In this document: positions 23,187 through 33,498 of the stretch, piece by piece
Layout of the letters: every line of letters starts with the position of its first letter
Position numbering within the stretch: position 1 is the first letter of the stretch
Made by a program: the position numbers and the translations under genes
The notes under the pieces: generated by a model
Told to the model about the DNA's origin: nothing
Seen by the model: the letters and a program-made list of their open reading frames with translations, nothing else
Databases searched by the model: none
Source of the DNA: Toxorhynchites rutilus septentrionalis
Lineage: Eukaryota > Arthropoda > Insecta > Diptera > Culicidae
Direction: 5' to 3'
DNA: 64,000 nucleotides
Assembly (NCBI RefSeq): GCF_029784135.1
Contig: NC_073746.1
Span: forward strand, 16,010,416 to 16,074,415

Positions 23187-23216
23187 AATCCATTTTTATA
23201 TATATATATATAGATG
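22250..23216 (+). repeat. Interspersed element with six 143-bp internal repeats, copy 1
   Basis: Starts CTAGCTAACCCGGCAAACTT and ends in (CAGA)n followed by a TATATATATAG tail. The interior is six head-to-tail units whose GGCAGCC landmark falls at 22331, 22473, 22616, 22759, 22902 and 23045, a period of 142-143 bp. The terminal CGATTGGTTCAGTAGTTTCC-type phrase plus tetranucleotide and TA tail is a common design of short non-coding retroelement-like repeats in insects. A sister copy is at 34470-35455. Confidence 0.8.
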
Positions 23217-23239
23217 ATTTTTTTTGTTAATTTTTGAAA

Positions 23240-23975
23240 AAAAACCATATAAAACAGAAGTCACGTAGAAAATTTTAAAAATGAGTCCAATATGTTAAAT
23301 CTATTTTTGACGAACTTTGTGGAGCGTCGTATTTTTATGAATTTTCGAAACTTCGAATTTTTGTATGTTAACAATAATTTTCAGCCACAAATTATGAATC
23401 CTGATGTGATTTAAAACAAAAAAAGCTTTTTATCAATCTCCTTTTAATTGCAGTCATTCTCGAGATATTTAAAAAAAATTCTAGTTTATTGTCTTTTTAT
23501 AGCAAATAGGCTCTTTTAATATGTTTGTCGTGCTATACCGTTCATGAAATATTATGAATTTGCCTATAATTTTCAACATATTTTCCAAATACATCATTAT
23601 GGTAAAAATATATGTTTAGATGTTACCCATGTTATGTTTTGGAATTTCAACCCACATGTCTTAAAATGTTTTTCAACGTATTTTTATATAAAAAAATACG
23701 TAAAATTTTAAAAAACTGAAAAAAGCATATTTAGATTTTGCAAATTAAAGACGCTATTTCGGTGCGACTCATAGTTTTTGAGATATAAATTATCAAAGAT
23801 TTCTCTTACTAAAATCGATACGACTTTTCAAAAGTTACACTTGAGTCGAAGAAATCCCATTTGCTGTGGAAAACTCATATTTCCTCCAACCCAAACGGAA
23901 TACAAACTTTCAATCGATTCAACAATACATGTTTTTAGAATCTGCATTTTTTGGACGATTTCATTTGGAATTTTT
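23240..23975. repeat. Older dispersed repeat (uninterrupted sister of 14.9-17.9 kb)
   Basis: The first part is the reverse strand of 14903-15130. The last part (from GCAAATTAAAGACGC, 23740) matches 15130-15147 joined to 17660-17892. It therefore preserves the empty site of the 2.4 kb foldback. Confidence 0.65.
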
Positions 23976-25078
23976 CGTGTATGAACAAAGATCATATTTG
24001 ATGAAACTATCGACCATTTCGTTATCTTTTTCGATGTTTGATATGTACTTCATCCCAATTACAAGTCTTATGCCCTGTGTTGTTTGTTATAATGTGCAAG
24101 TGGGAGCTTATTGATAGTAGCAAATAGTTGATTTACGTACACAAGTAAGTGGCCATATCATTAAAACACACAAAAAAAATCTGTGTTTCAATTTTTAAAT
24201 CCTATTATTAACGTCCACGTTCCATTGCTTTCACGAACCTGGACGATTATAATAAGATTTATTTCAAAGCGTAAATTGTAGTTGGTTCGCAATTGATTCC
24301 GACATGAAGCAAAAAGCGCAGTATAGCTACGTGCAAGCGTAAAAGCAATATGTTCCAACGAACAGCGGGAAAACAAAAGGAACTCGAAAGGTGATCTGAA
24401 TAGAAATCATCAAAGTTAGAATTATTTACTTGGAGGAACTTTTTTATTGCGGTCCCTATCCATTCTTCCGTGCAATAAGACTAATCTGATAAAATTCTGG
24501 TTTTGATATAGTATGTGTACAATAATGACTATCCAAATTTTTCTTTCACAAATAAATTCGCTTGAAACATAAAACTGACTGCTACTCTATTCAAAGTACA
24601 CTTTATCGAAGGCCACAACTTTTTTTCAGGAAATACATAGATTTTACGGTGGTTCGATCCAATCAATCAACTTATCAATTTTGACGTAGGACTATGTCTA
24701 ACCGGAAGATATAGGGGTGAAATGAAAATGTAGGCACTGAACAAGTAGGAAATAATGCCAGATTTGGAACGCTTATAACTCGAGCATTTCTCGATAGATC
24801 GCAAAGGTTTTTGCATCAATTGATAGGAAATATATCTACGCATCTATCATAACCAATGACATTTCATTTTTCTTGAGATAAATAATTGAATAATTGTGAA
24901 ATATCAAGCATTGTCCAAATGCACTATGTGCCCTGTTTTGATTGGTCCATTTTGTGCTCCTCAAATCGTACCGACCAAAACGGGCAACCAGAGCTGCAGC
25001 GAAATACAATGAAGCACGACTGGAAAGGAAAAAGAAAAAAATATGAACGAAACATTGGTCGCAGTCCCACACATGCGT
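23976..25078. other. Intronic sequence upstream of the H2A fossil
   Basis: No gene is recognised. The segment 24770-24850 resembles the reverse strand of 8360-8420 (bases around TCAATTGATAGGAAATAT). ATTGGTCCAT near 24942 supplies a CCAAT box on the minus strand and may be a remnant of histone intergenic control DNA. Confidence 0.4.
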
Positions 25079-25188
25079 AATTCTCGAGCCAGTCAGTCAG
25101 CTTAAAAATCCGTAACGATCATTCTCATCCAAACCGTACACCACATCGTTTCGCATCACAACACATCAACAAACCAACACAAGCAGCC
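25079..25188 (+). promoter_or_regulatory. Remnant histone H2A promoter and leader
   Basis: About 110 bp of low-repeat sequence: CAGTCAGTCAGCTTAAAAATC offers a TATA-like TTAAAAAT, then ACGATCATTCTCATCC, then an A/C-rich leader (CAACACATCAACAAACC) running into the histone ATG. The short leader and TATA-like box are typical of replication-dependent histone genes. It now drives a broken gene. Confidence 0.5.
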
Positions 25189-25317
25189 ATGTCTGGACAT
25201 GGCAAAGGAGGAAAAGTGAAGGGAAAGGCAAAATTCCGCTCGAACCGTGTTGTTCTTCAGTTCCCCGTAGGTGTATCCGCCAATTGCTCCGCTAGGGTAG
25301 CTAGGCCGAGCGCGTTA

Positions 25318-26410
25318 AGGTGGAAACAGAATGCCGCGTTGTGCTATGCTTCTCATCAGCTTTCATTGCTTGCGTTTTCTGCTAAAACATTTGCCCGACG
25401 CAGTCTGCTGATTTGTAATCACAATCTAGCGTTCGCGTCACCTCTTTTCATGTGAACAAACACAAAGTAAAATTCAATCAGTCAACTTCAATCAACTAGG
25501 GGGCCTCCGTAGCCACATTGGTTGCGCGTTCGCTTAGTAAGCGATCGATCGTGAGTTCGAAACTCAGGGCCCTCATTGACCATCTTTGTGTTGTTACAGA
25601 ATAACTACGTCCACGCAACAATCATCAGCGATGGAGATCGATCCACGGTCGAAATATGATCGATTCATCCATACAACTGCTCTGCTCTGCAAGACACATC
25701 GGGCTGCTGTTCTATAAATAACTCAACAATGATCAATCAACTGTCTCCGCTGTCCGGTCTAACTGGATAATGGAAGAACAGATAGAAAACTCTTACGCCT
25801 AAATGGCTGCTACTATGTAAATGTGTGTACCATATGGAATGGTATAGAAGGGAATACTCTAACGCCGAAAAATGGCAACTGTGTAATGTGCTAATTATAG
25901 ATATGATAAATATGTGACATGTACACGATTAAAATTCGGCTCTGTTACAGCTAAAATGCCAATGAGCCTGAAATAAATAAATGGGACAAAAAAAAAAACT
26001 TCAATCAACTTGTGGATCTGTAATTTCATTTTTTGATTACGCATCAATATCCGTTTATCCATCATTACCTCAAATATAATGAATTCAGCCGATGTTCAGT
26101 TTGCATCGGTTGCTTAATTTTGCATAAGTATGAATACATAATAACTTCTCTATACTTGTTTTCAATGAATTTCAGTTCGTATCCAAATCTTGTTCTTGTT
26201 GTGTCCACGAATTGGTTGAATGTTTTTAAAAACAACACATTGACATATTCGGCGCAAGCAGTTTAGAACAAATGTTAGCGTTTAGTACAACGATGCTAAT
26301 GACGTAACGCGTTATTGTGGGTGGTTAAATGGAAACACACATGTTTAAAATGAAGTGTCAAAGCACAATTGTCGTGTCGCGACGCATAGCGCGGCATTCT
26401 GGTCCCACCT
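25318..26410. mobile_element. PIF/Harbinger-type MITE, copy 2, inside the H2A fossil
   Basis: Ends AGGTGGAAACAGAATGCCGC and the complement of AGGTGGGACCAGAATGCCGC, flanked by TTA on both sides (25315-25317, 26411-26413). It lies in reverse orientation relative to copy 1 at 5 kb and lacks the 424-bp insert of copy 1. It contains a 500-bp SINE instead. Removing the element and one TTA restores continuity of the H2A codons. Confidence 0.85.
25498..25997 (+). mobile_element. tRNA-related SINE, ~500 bp, forward copy
   Basis: A perfect 13-bp target duplication (ACTTCAATCAACT) flanks it, and it ends in A-rich sequence (AAATAAATAAATGGG then a poly-A run). The head has tRNA-promoter-like boxes: TAGCCACATTGG as box A and GAGTTCGAAACTC as box B. 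A related copy in reverse orientation is at 63168-63664. Feilai and Gecko are known Aedes tRNA-SINE families, but assignment to either is not possible from memory. Confidence 0.8.
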
Positions 26411-26445
26411 TTAGTACCAGTGCGCCACCTAGTCGGCGTTATATA

Positions 26446-27306
26446 TAGCGAATTCGTTTTTAAAACTGAGTCAGTGCCAAACTGACTCTGTAATAAAAAA
26501 ACGTTTTCAGTTTCACGAATGCGTTGGTTTGTTGGTGTACGTTATATAGTCTGATTTGTTTATATTTACGACGGCAAATGTACAGTGTCGACGTCTGGTG
26601 GTGATGTTAGTGCTTGGGAGGTAAATTGTTCTCCATCAGATCAGAAGGGCCAAGTGCAGTGTAAACATATAAAAGTTTGAATGAAAATTTGTACTTCATA
26701 TTGTTCGATTATCTAACACATGTAGTTCTGACACTTACTTAACCATTTGTCGATGCATTTCCTGTTTGTTCCACAAATAATTACTATTATAATATAAAAT
26801 CATCATTAGACACAGTTTTCGTTCAATATGTTTCTGCCTTATCGGAAAAATCCTCTTATTTAATCACATAAAATAAATATTCGATACGTTAAAGTAAATT
26901 TTCATTCATAATTTTGATTTTGAAATTTATTCCACCTGAATATCCATCATTATTTTCACCTCCCAATGAAAGCACACGTAGCTTAATGCCGTCTACTCGA
27001 ATATACTCTTCAAAATCAGAATCCGAATTGGATTACGCTTCCAATAATACAAAAGCAAAAGCAGCAGGTTTTCCATTTTCATAGTCTTTATTTTTAGATT
27101 TTCCAAAATAATATTCGGAACTTGACAGTTCAGTATAGTTGTATTGGTGAACCCGAGTGCCAACCCGTGAAACATCTCAGTGCGAAACTAACAGTTTTCG
27201 GGGCGAACTAGTGCGACACTGAGTGCGAAACTGAGTGAATAAAAAAACGTTTTGACAGCAGTTAGTGCGGCACTGGGGTTGAAACTGAACAAAAACGAAT
27301 TCGCTA
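26446..27306. mobile_element. TIR element interrupting the second part of the H2A fossil
   Basis: Its ends are inverted repeats starting TAGCGAATTCGTTTTT, followed inward by an imperfect AACTGAGTCAGTGCCAAACT-type repeat. ATA on both sides may be the target duplication. It has no transposase and contains a second nested element (26569-26997). Confidence 0.75.
26569..26997. mobile_element. Small element related to 5215-5638
   Basis: Shares GTGTCGACGTCTGGTG near its start, ATTTTCATTCATAATTT in the interior and TTAATGCCG near its end with the element nested in Harbinger MITE copy 1. Two independent insertions of one short family into two different hosts is the simplest reading. The ends are imperfect, so boundaries are approximate. 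Confidence 0.5.
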
Positions 27307-27535
27307 ATAGCTTCGGCCGCCGAAATGATCGAGTTGGCTGGCAAAGCTGCTCGCGCCGATAAGAATACCCGCATTCAGAACAGACCATATTCGGTTCGGT
27401 GGACATCAAGACAACAACAGGCAGTTGCAGCGAGTGGCGAGTGGCAAACGCAATCGCAAAACGGCAGCTGGTAGCATAAGAAAAAAGTCACCACGAGTAC
27501 TAAGTTTTCTAAATTGGAACCATTCCATAAAACAC

Positions 27536-27551
27536 GGCGCTTATCAGGGCC
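27536..27551 (+). promoter_or_regulatory. Histone-type mRNA 3' stem-loop
   Basis: GGCGCTTATCAGGGCC matches the canonical replication-dependent histone 3' hairpin GGCYYTTTTCAGRGCC, with one stem change and one loop change. It lies at the expected position after the H2A remnant and confirms that the fossil derives from a replication-dependent histone gene rather than a polyadenylated mRNA copy. Confidence 0.75.
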
Positions 27552-28240
27552 ATTAAACCTTTCAAAAAAGAATTTACGAAATACAGTCCATTGCATTCTA
27601 AAATATTATCCAAAATAATAATAAAACACAAATTGATTTTTTCATAATTTGTTTGCCAGGATATGATGAGTATGAGAATTTGGCAGTTGTGCTGAGCTTA
27701 TTGATGGTTGGGGACTTTCCTGATTATTCAATTTTCATCAATTCTTAAATTGCTTCCTGATTGAAAGTACAGTAATTTACATTTAGTTCGACATTTAGCT
27801 TATTGGACGGACCTGTAATGCGACATATTTAGTTGGACATTTTTGTAAACATAGAGTTCGGGGTCCAAATTATGACCCAACATGTCCCAAGCTGGATGGG
27901 AAGAAATTTTCCAACTGTGAAAGCTGTGACAAGTGGCAAACGCAATCGTTAAACAGGAAGGTTTAGCCGAACAAGATGGGGATATCGAGTGATAACAAAA
28001 CAATAAACTCTTTAGATTGAAGATAATTTTGTGATCCTGAAAAAGACCCTTTTTAGCCTGCATGTGAATCCAACGAGCGAACAAATCGTAATGAATGTAT
28101 TTTTTTGCCATCGCTGCCTTTTAACGCTCTTTCGTTCGTCTCGTTGGACTCGCCTCTTTGGTTGAGTCTGCCGATTTGTCTCTATCCTGTGAGCGTGTAC
28201 CGCTAAAGTACAAAACGCGCGGATCCGCTGAAAAAATATA
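27552..28240. other. Intronic sequence, old repeat remnants
   Basis: The segment 27790-27870 (GGACGGACCTGTAATGCG, TTGGACATTTTTGTAAA) resembles 45840-45905. GTGGCAAACGCAATCG occurs at about 27449 and 27933. No gene is supported. Confidence 0.45.
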
Positions 28241-29527
28241 TTAGGCTGTCAAAAAAGTCCGGCGGTATTTCCGCGAGGTGTCGTTGTAAGCGCGTAGTTC
28301 TAGTTGTATTCATTGTATCGAGTCATACTATAGCTTGTTTGAAAGGTATTTTTGCGCGCTATAATATAGTCCTTGACAGTGTTTTGTTTGGTTAAGTCGT
28401 TCGTGAGTTATAGTGTCGCAAATATGGAGCAAAATAAAGAGAAAATCCGACATATTTTACAGTACTTCTATGACAAAGGCAAAAATGCATCTCAAGCTGC
28501 CAATAAAATTTGTGCAGTTTACGGACCCGATACAGTTTCCATTTCCACCGCACAACGATGGTTTCAACGTTTTCGTTCTGATGTAGAGGTCGTCGAAGAT
28601 GCGCCACGCTCCGGAAGGCCTGTCGTCGAAAATTGCGACAAAATCGCTGAACTAGCCGAGAAAGACCGGCATAGTAGCAGCCGTAGCATCGGCCAAGAGC
28701 TGGGGATAAGTCATCAAACCGTTATTAACCATTTGAAGAAGCTTGGATTCACAAAGAAGCTCGATGTATGGGTGCCACACACGTTGACGCAAAAAAAAAC
28801 ATCTTTGACCGTATCGACGCATGTGAATCACTGCTGAATCGCAACAAAATCGACCCGTTTTTGAAGCGGATGGTGACTGGCGATGAGAAGTGGGTCACTT
28901 ACGACAACGTGAAGCGCAAACGGTCGTGGTCGAAGCCCGCTGAATCGGCTCAGACGGTGGCCAAGCCCTCATTAACGGCCAGGAAGGTTCTGATGTGTGT
29001 TTGGTGGGATTGTCAAGGAATAATCTATTATGAGCTGCTTCCCTATGGCCAAACGCTCAATTCGAACCTGTACTGCCAACAACTGGACCGCTTGAAGGTA
29101 GCACTCATGAAGAATAGGCCATCTTTGATAAACAGAGGTCGCATTGTCTTCCATCAGGACAACGCCAGACCACACATTTCTTTGGTGACGCGCCAGAAGC
29201 TCCGGAAGCTCGGATGGGAGGTTCTTTTGCATCCGCCGTATAGTCCGGACCTTGCACCAAGTGACTACCACCTGTTTTTGTCCATGGCGAACGAGCTAGG
29301 TAGTCAGAAGTTAGCCACAAAAGAGACCTGTGAAAATTGGCTATCTGGTTTTTCGCCAATAAGGAGGCGAGCTATCCCTGTTATAGAATATTATGAAGTT
29401 GTCATCTCGTTGGGAACAAGTCATCGAACAAAACGGCGCATATTTGACTTAAAACAGATGATTGTAACTATTTTATGAACAAATGAAAATTCAAAAAAAA
29501 TACCGCAGGACTTTTTTGACAGCCTAA
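28241..29527 (+). mobile_element. DD34D mariner, copy 1
   Basis: 1287 bp with TIRs TTAGGCTGTCAAAAAAGTCC and its complement, flanked by TA. Length and coding plan are those of a complete mariner. It is nearly identical to copy 2 at 50211-51485. Confidence 0.93.
28424..29452 (+). pseudogene. mariner transposase, copy 1 (frameshifted)
   Basis: Starts MEQNKEKIRHILQYFYDKGK with the paired N-terminal HTH region, followed by VPHTLTQK at the usual VPHEL linker, the first Asp in TGDEKW, and HQDNARPH...YSPDLAPSDYHLF, in which the last two Asp are 34 residues apart (DD34D). The A-run after VPHTLTQ has nine A where copy 2 has seven, shifting the frame. Near the C-terminus a base is missing in the WLSGFSP region, and the following dozen bases are scrambled relative to copy 2. 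No active protein can be made. Confidence 0.9.
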
Positions 29528-30064
29528 TATCATTCTCTTTCAAACCGTAAATCAGTGTGGTTGTATGGCACCGTTTCACATCACATCACATCATCACATC
29601 ACATACCAATGCATTCTAAAGTGACAAAATATGATATATAATATAAACTGATTTATTTTGTTTGTGCTTGTTCTTGAACTTATTGGTGGTTGGGGTCTTT
29701 TAAATTGATCAATCAGTTTTCACAAACCCATGCATGGTTTCCGAATTAAAAGTGGCTTCAAATTACAACACATTGTATGCAGGATGGCATTAACGAATTT
29801 TCTCGGTAGCAAGAACTGCTTTCTTTTGTTGATAACGTTACATCTGCATTGTATAGAAAAATAACTAAGGAGCAACATGATGAGCTATGTATTTCCTGCT
29901 GCCCTGTTCTTATTTTAAAGGACTTTAATCCGAAGGTCACCCGTCCCTGTATTTACTGTTGGTTTTTCAGAACGCTTATAGCTCGTTTATTTCCGTTTAT
30001 TACCTTCAGGTACGGTAATTTGCTCAATAGTGAAATATATGATGCCGTTAGTGAAATATATATG
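29528..30064. other. Intronic sequence with short tandem repeats
   Basis: A (CACAT)n-type run lies at about 29576-29603, and a duplicated GAAATATATGATGCCGTTAG phrase lies just before the foldback. No gene is recognised. Confidence 0.45.
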
Positions 30065-31053
30065 CCGTTCTACGCATAGTTGTCCCATGTTACTTTTGAC
30101 GATTTTCACTTTTCTTCATAAAACGTTGTTTCTTACATTGTATCTTACGGAAAAACACAAAAAAAACATATAGTTTATTCCCAACTTTTAAAAAAACAAC
30201 ATCAAGCTCAATTGTCCCATGTTGATATTCTATTCGGTTCCCGGAATAAATCGCCACAGAAAACGACTGCAACAGAAACCACCGCTTATAAAATGTGTAG
30301 TAGGCTATAAATATTGTGGCGCGGTATTGTATTTCAAAACAAGAATTAACCGGGCAAACGTATCGCCCCAGGCAAACGTAACGCCCCGGGCAGACGTATA
30401 CCGTCCGACGCTCGCTAGAGCTCGGTCGGACATTGCTAAAGGATCGTATCCTATGTTTCAAACTAACCGGGCAATCAGTGGATCCCAGGTTTGCGTGCGA
30501 GACACCGCCGCTTCCGACGGCGGGTCGGCGGTGGACTCGGATTGCGTCATCTTGGCGGCATGGGCCGCCTCGATTCCTTATCCTCGCCAAATGGGGACTT
30601 CGTCCCCATTACATTGTCCTCAGAATAAATTTCGAAAAACGAGAACAAGAGAATAAATTTATAATAGAAATGTGAGGCACATGATGTTTTTCCCGCGCCA
30701 AATATTTCTAGCCTACTACACTTTTTCTAAGCGGTTGTTTCTGTTGCAGTTGTTTACTGTGGCGATTTATTCCGGTCACCATTCTATTCATAACTATCCC
30801 ACCATGTATTTTTTTGTAGATCCATATCGAATAAGTCGGTTCAAGTACAATAATTTTATGTCACATTTTCAGCAAGTCTAATGCGCTCTTTTCTGGTTTG
30901 AAAGAACGAACACGTGTACACCTTGTTAGCGAATGCCTAATAACAATGAGCTTTATATTCTGCGAAGGTGTTGCATATCACTCATTTCTTCATAAAACGA
31001 TGTTTCTATGCATAATCTTTCGAAAAACACAAAAAAATTGTTTGTTCCCAGTA

Positions 31054-32191
31054 AAGGGTGTGTCACATCAAATTGCATCACGGAAAAAACGCTGTAGAAA
31101 TTCGCCCAGTAGACCGATCATTTTGAAAATTTTAGACAGTAAAATAAAAACTATTGAACAACTTTTGGCATTTTCTTTTTATTCATACTTCGAGCCCAAG
31201 CCCGTATGCTCGCACCTTCCTCTTTACCCCGTCCATAAGGTTCTGTACAACGTCAGGTTGTAGTTTTTTTTGAACAGAAATCCATTTTCTCTTGAAGTCC
31301 GCCTCCGATTTGACAACTTTTGGGTTCTTCCGGAGGGCCTGCTTCATAATCGCCCAATATTTCTCTATTGGGCGAAGCTCCGGCGCATTGGGCGGGTTCG
31401 TTTCCTTTGGCACGAAGGTGACCCCGTTGGCTTCGTACCACTCCAACACGTCCTTTGAATAGTGGCACGGAGCGAGATCCGGCCAGAAGATGGTCGGGCC
31501 CTCGTGCTGCTTCAATAGTGGTAGTAAGCGCTTCTGTAGGCACTCCTTAAGGTAAACCTGCCCGTTTACCGTACCGGTCATCACGAAGGGGGCGCTCCGC
31601 TTTCCACAAGAGCAGATCGCTTGCCACACCATTGTACTTTTTGGCAAACTTGGATAGTTTCTGCTTGCGAATCTCCTCCGGAACGCTGAATTTGTCCTCT
31701 GCGGAGAAGAACAACAGGCCCGGCAGCTGACGAAAGTCCGCTTTGACGTAGGTTTCGTCGTCCATTACCAGGCAATGCGGCTTCGTCAGCATTTCGGTGT
31801 ACAGCTTCCGGGCTCGCGTTTTCCCCACCATGTTTTGCCTTTCGTCGTGGTTAGGAGCCTTCTGAACCTTGTATGTACGCAGGCCCTCCCGCTGCTTGGT
31901 CCGCTGGACGAATGAACTTGACAATTTCAGCTTATTGGCGACATCCCGGACCGAACTTCTCGGATCACGTCTAAACTGCTTAACTACACGCTTGTGATCT
32001 TTTTCACTGATGGAGCATCCATTTTTGCCGTTCTTCACCTTCCGGTCGATGGTTAGGTTCTCGAAGTATCGTTTTAGTACTCTGCTGACCGTGGATTGGA
32101 CGATTCTGAGCATCTTACCGATGTCCCGATGTGACAACTCCGGATTCTCGAAATGAGTGCACAGGATTAATTCACGACGCTCTTTTTCGTT
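31054..32191 (-). mobile_element. DD37E Tc1/mariner-type element, copy C (5' truncated)
   Basis: The left TIR and a TA flank are intact, but the right end stops abruptly within the first codons of the transposase, where the sequence switches to unrelated DNA after CTCTTTTTCGTT. About 110 bp, including the whole right TIR, are lost, so it cannot move. Confidence 0.9.
31183..32190 (-). pseudogene. DD37E transposase, copy C (catalytic half intact)
   Basis: Two overlapping frames cover nearly the whole protein. The N-terminal frame carries the HTH (RDIGKMLRIVQSTVSRVLKR) and VMDDETY. A one-base insertion near 31632 shifts the reading. The second frame contains FWPDLAPCHYSKD and RPIEKYW, with the second Asp and Glu 37 residues apart. 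The start codon is missing because of the truncation. The lesions differ from those of copies A and B. Confidence 0.9.
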
Positions 32192-32425
32192 TCGATAACA
32201 GTCCCACCATGATTTTTTAAACCCGCAATCAAGTTTGATTGATTCAGTGAGGGGATCTCATCACATTCCATTGAACAATAGTATAGTGCTTATAAAAAAC
32301 CCGGTGTATTGCTAAATTGAAATGCTTAAAGCTTTTGGTAGACAAATATGCGAGAAAACTTTGATTGCGTTTTTCTCAGTTGCTGATTTTGGAACATGGG
32401 ACAACTATGCGTAGAAAGGCAGTAT

Positions 32426-33281
32426 ACTCGTATGTAATGAATTTGAGTTCAGGATGGCCAATCATGCTATCGGTTCATAACGACGTTGAAAATCTCCTTA
32501 AAAACAAAAATCAAAAAAACAGCCGTTCGAGTTGAATGTTTTTGCAAGTTTATTTGTTTTTTACGGGTGCGAGAGAGATGATTCATACCCTACTTTTTCC
32601 CCGTTGTTTACCATCTCTATTAGTAAACACACCTTAAATTCACACAGCATCGAAAGTTAGCGCGAGAGCCACTTTTACGGTTGATTTCATCGGAATAATT
32701 TCATCCACCCTGAAGAGTGAATCATAACAAATAAAATTTTCTCCGTCGATTGCCTCCGAACAAATCGGCTGGCTCCGACTGTCGATCTCATCTCAATTCA
32801 GTCAGCGCCGGTGGAAGCTTGAAGCTATCCGCTCGTGAAATCTCCCAAGTGGATTATGAATGCAAACTGGATCAAATTACCAGATTTTATGCTTTTTCCG
32901 CATCTTCTTCCCCAGCTCCCAACCCATCGTTTCACAATTACAACCCGCGGCAGCGAACAAAGAGACCCTCTCGTTTCCGCTAAATTGAACCTTTTAAATA
33001 TTTTACTGAAATCAATTTCAGTTATGGCACCCTTCGCTGGTTGTGCCTTTGTTGTGCCTCGTCTGCCGTCTGTCATCGACAGGATGATGATGATGGGCTG
33101 GGACGGGAGGGGGAGAGGCTCATCCTCAATCGCAATCATCTTCATCATCACCAGGGCAACAAGATATGTTGTTTGGAAGTCAACACGTGATGATGTTATC
33201 TCCCTCTCTTTTCTCAAAATAGAATTAATTTCCCACACTGTTCTCTAACTTATTCAACCGCTCTTCTTTTTCATGTTACAG
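32426..33281 (+). other. Unique intronic sequence before GPCR exon 2
   Basis: Low-repeat sequence with mixed composition. Frames on both strands (32825-33248) have no domain features and share no codon signal. A TTTTTCATGTTACAG acceptor ends the stretch. Confidence 0.45.
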
Positions 33282-33498
33282 GACATTAAGTTCGCCCTCT
33301 ACGCAGCGGCCCTCCTCATCTCGGTGATTTTCCTCGCGGCCACTCTTGCCACCGGCTACCTGGTGACCTCGCAGCATCACGTCCTGCACTGGCGCTGCCA
33401 GACGCACTATGTCGCGTGCCTTCTCATCGGGGATCTCTTCCTGGCCATCGTCCAACTGTCCAGGGATTCCATCACCGGTTCGGCCTGCACAATGATCG
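33282..33498 (+). CDS. Methuselah-like GPCR, exon 2 (TM1, TM2)
   Basis: Continues exon 1 in phase 0 at residue 275 (DIKFALY). Residues about 278-302 form TM1, a hydrophobic stretch beginning FALYAAALLISVIFLAATLA. A short loop HVLHWRCQTHY follows, then TM2, VACLLIGDLFLAIVQL (about 318-333). C343 in SACTMIG is at the position of the conserved Cys at the start of TM3 that disulfide-bonds to the second extracellular loop in this receptor class. The LHxxC...GDLFLAxxQL pattern supports the Methuselah family. The donor ATG ATC G/GTAAGT ends the exon in phase 1. No later TM exons were found in the remaining 30 kb, so the gene continues outside the window. Confidence 0.85.

Larger units (their letters stand above)
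25189..27551 (+). pseudogene. Histone H2A pseudogene, split by two transposons
   Basis: The reading frame begins MSGHGKGGKVKGKAKFRSNR and continues VVLQFPVG, the canonical H2A N-terminus with several substitutions. One base is then lost in the RIHRLLRKG region, and stop codons appear there. At the AERV codons a Harbinger MITE is inserted; beyond it the H2A frame resumes as STSAP. A second TIR element interrupts after about 30 bp, and H2A resumes again near 27307 with AAEMIELAGKAARADKNTRI, matching [21 protein letters not shown]. The C-terminal tail is eroded, but a histone-type 3' stem-loop follows. An intronless replication-dependent H2A copy died here. It is not the H2A.Z/V variant, because it has the SGxGKGGKVKGK start. 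Confidence 0.9.
30065..32425. mobile_element. Composite foldback with GC-rich core, host of DD37E copy C
   Basis: The outer ends are inverted: GTTCTACGCATAGTTGTCCC at 30068 and its near complement GGGACAACTATGCGTAGAAA ending about 32417. Inner arms of about 105 bp (30225-30330 and 30705-30800) are also inverted; both carry GGAATAAATCGCCACAG. Between them lies a GC-rich core (30335-30650) with tandem GGGCAAACGTAACGCCCC-type units. A directly repeated TTCTTCATAAAACGWTGTTT phrase occurs at 30112 and 30987. The DD37E element sits in the right portion. Confidence 0.6.
22018..33281 (+). other. GPCR intron 1 (11.3 kb)
   Basis: Bounded by GTGAGA and a pyrimidine-rich acceptor ending CATGTTACAG, both in phase 0. 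It holds, in order, a 6 x 143 bp repeat element, an older repeat, a histone H2A fossil with nested transposons, a mariner, and a composite foldback with DD37E copy C. Its left 230 bp are plain AT-rich sequence. Confidence 0.75.

Noticed and set aside
25189..25455. Histone H2A gene as a functional ORF
   Set aside because: Only the first 28 or so codons follow H2A; a lost base, stop codons and transposon insertions end the homology.
25500..25575. A tRNA gene at the head of the 500-bp repeat
   Set aside because: It is flanked by a 13-bp target duplication at the borders of the whole 500-bp unit and has a poly-A end.
32825..33248. 137-codon frames on both strands before exon 2
   Set aside because: They mirror each other, lack domain features and end in an intron acceptor tract.
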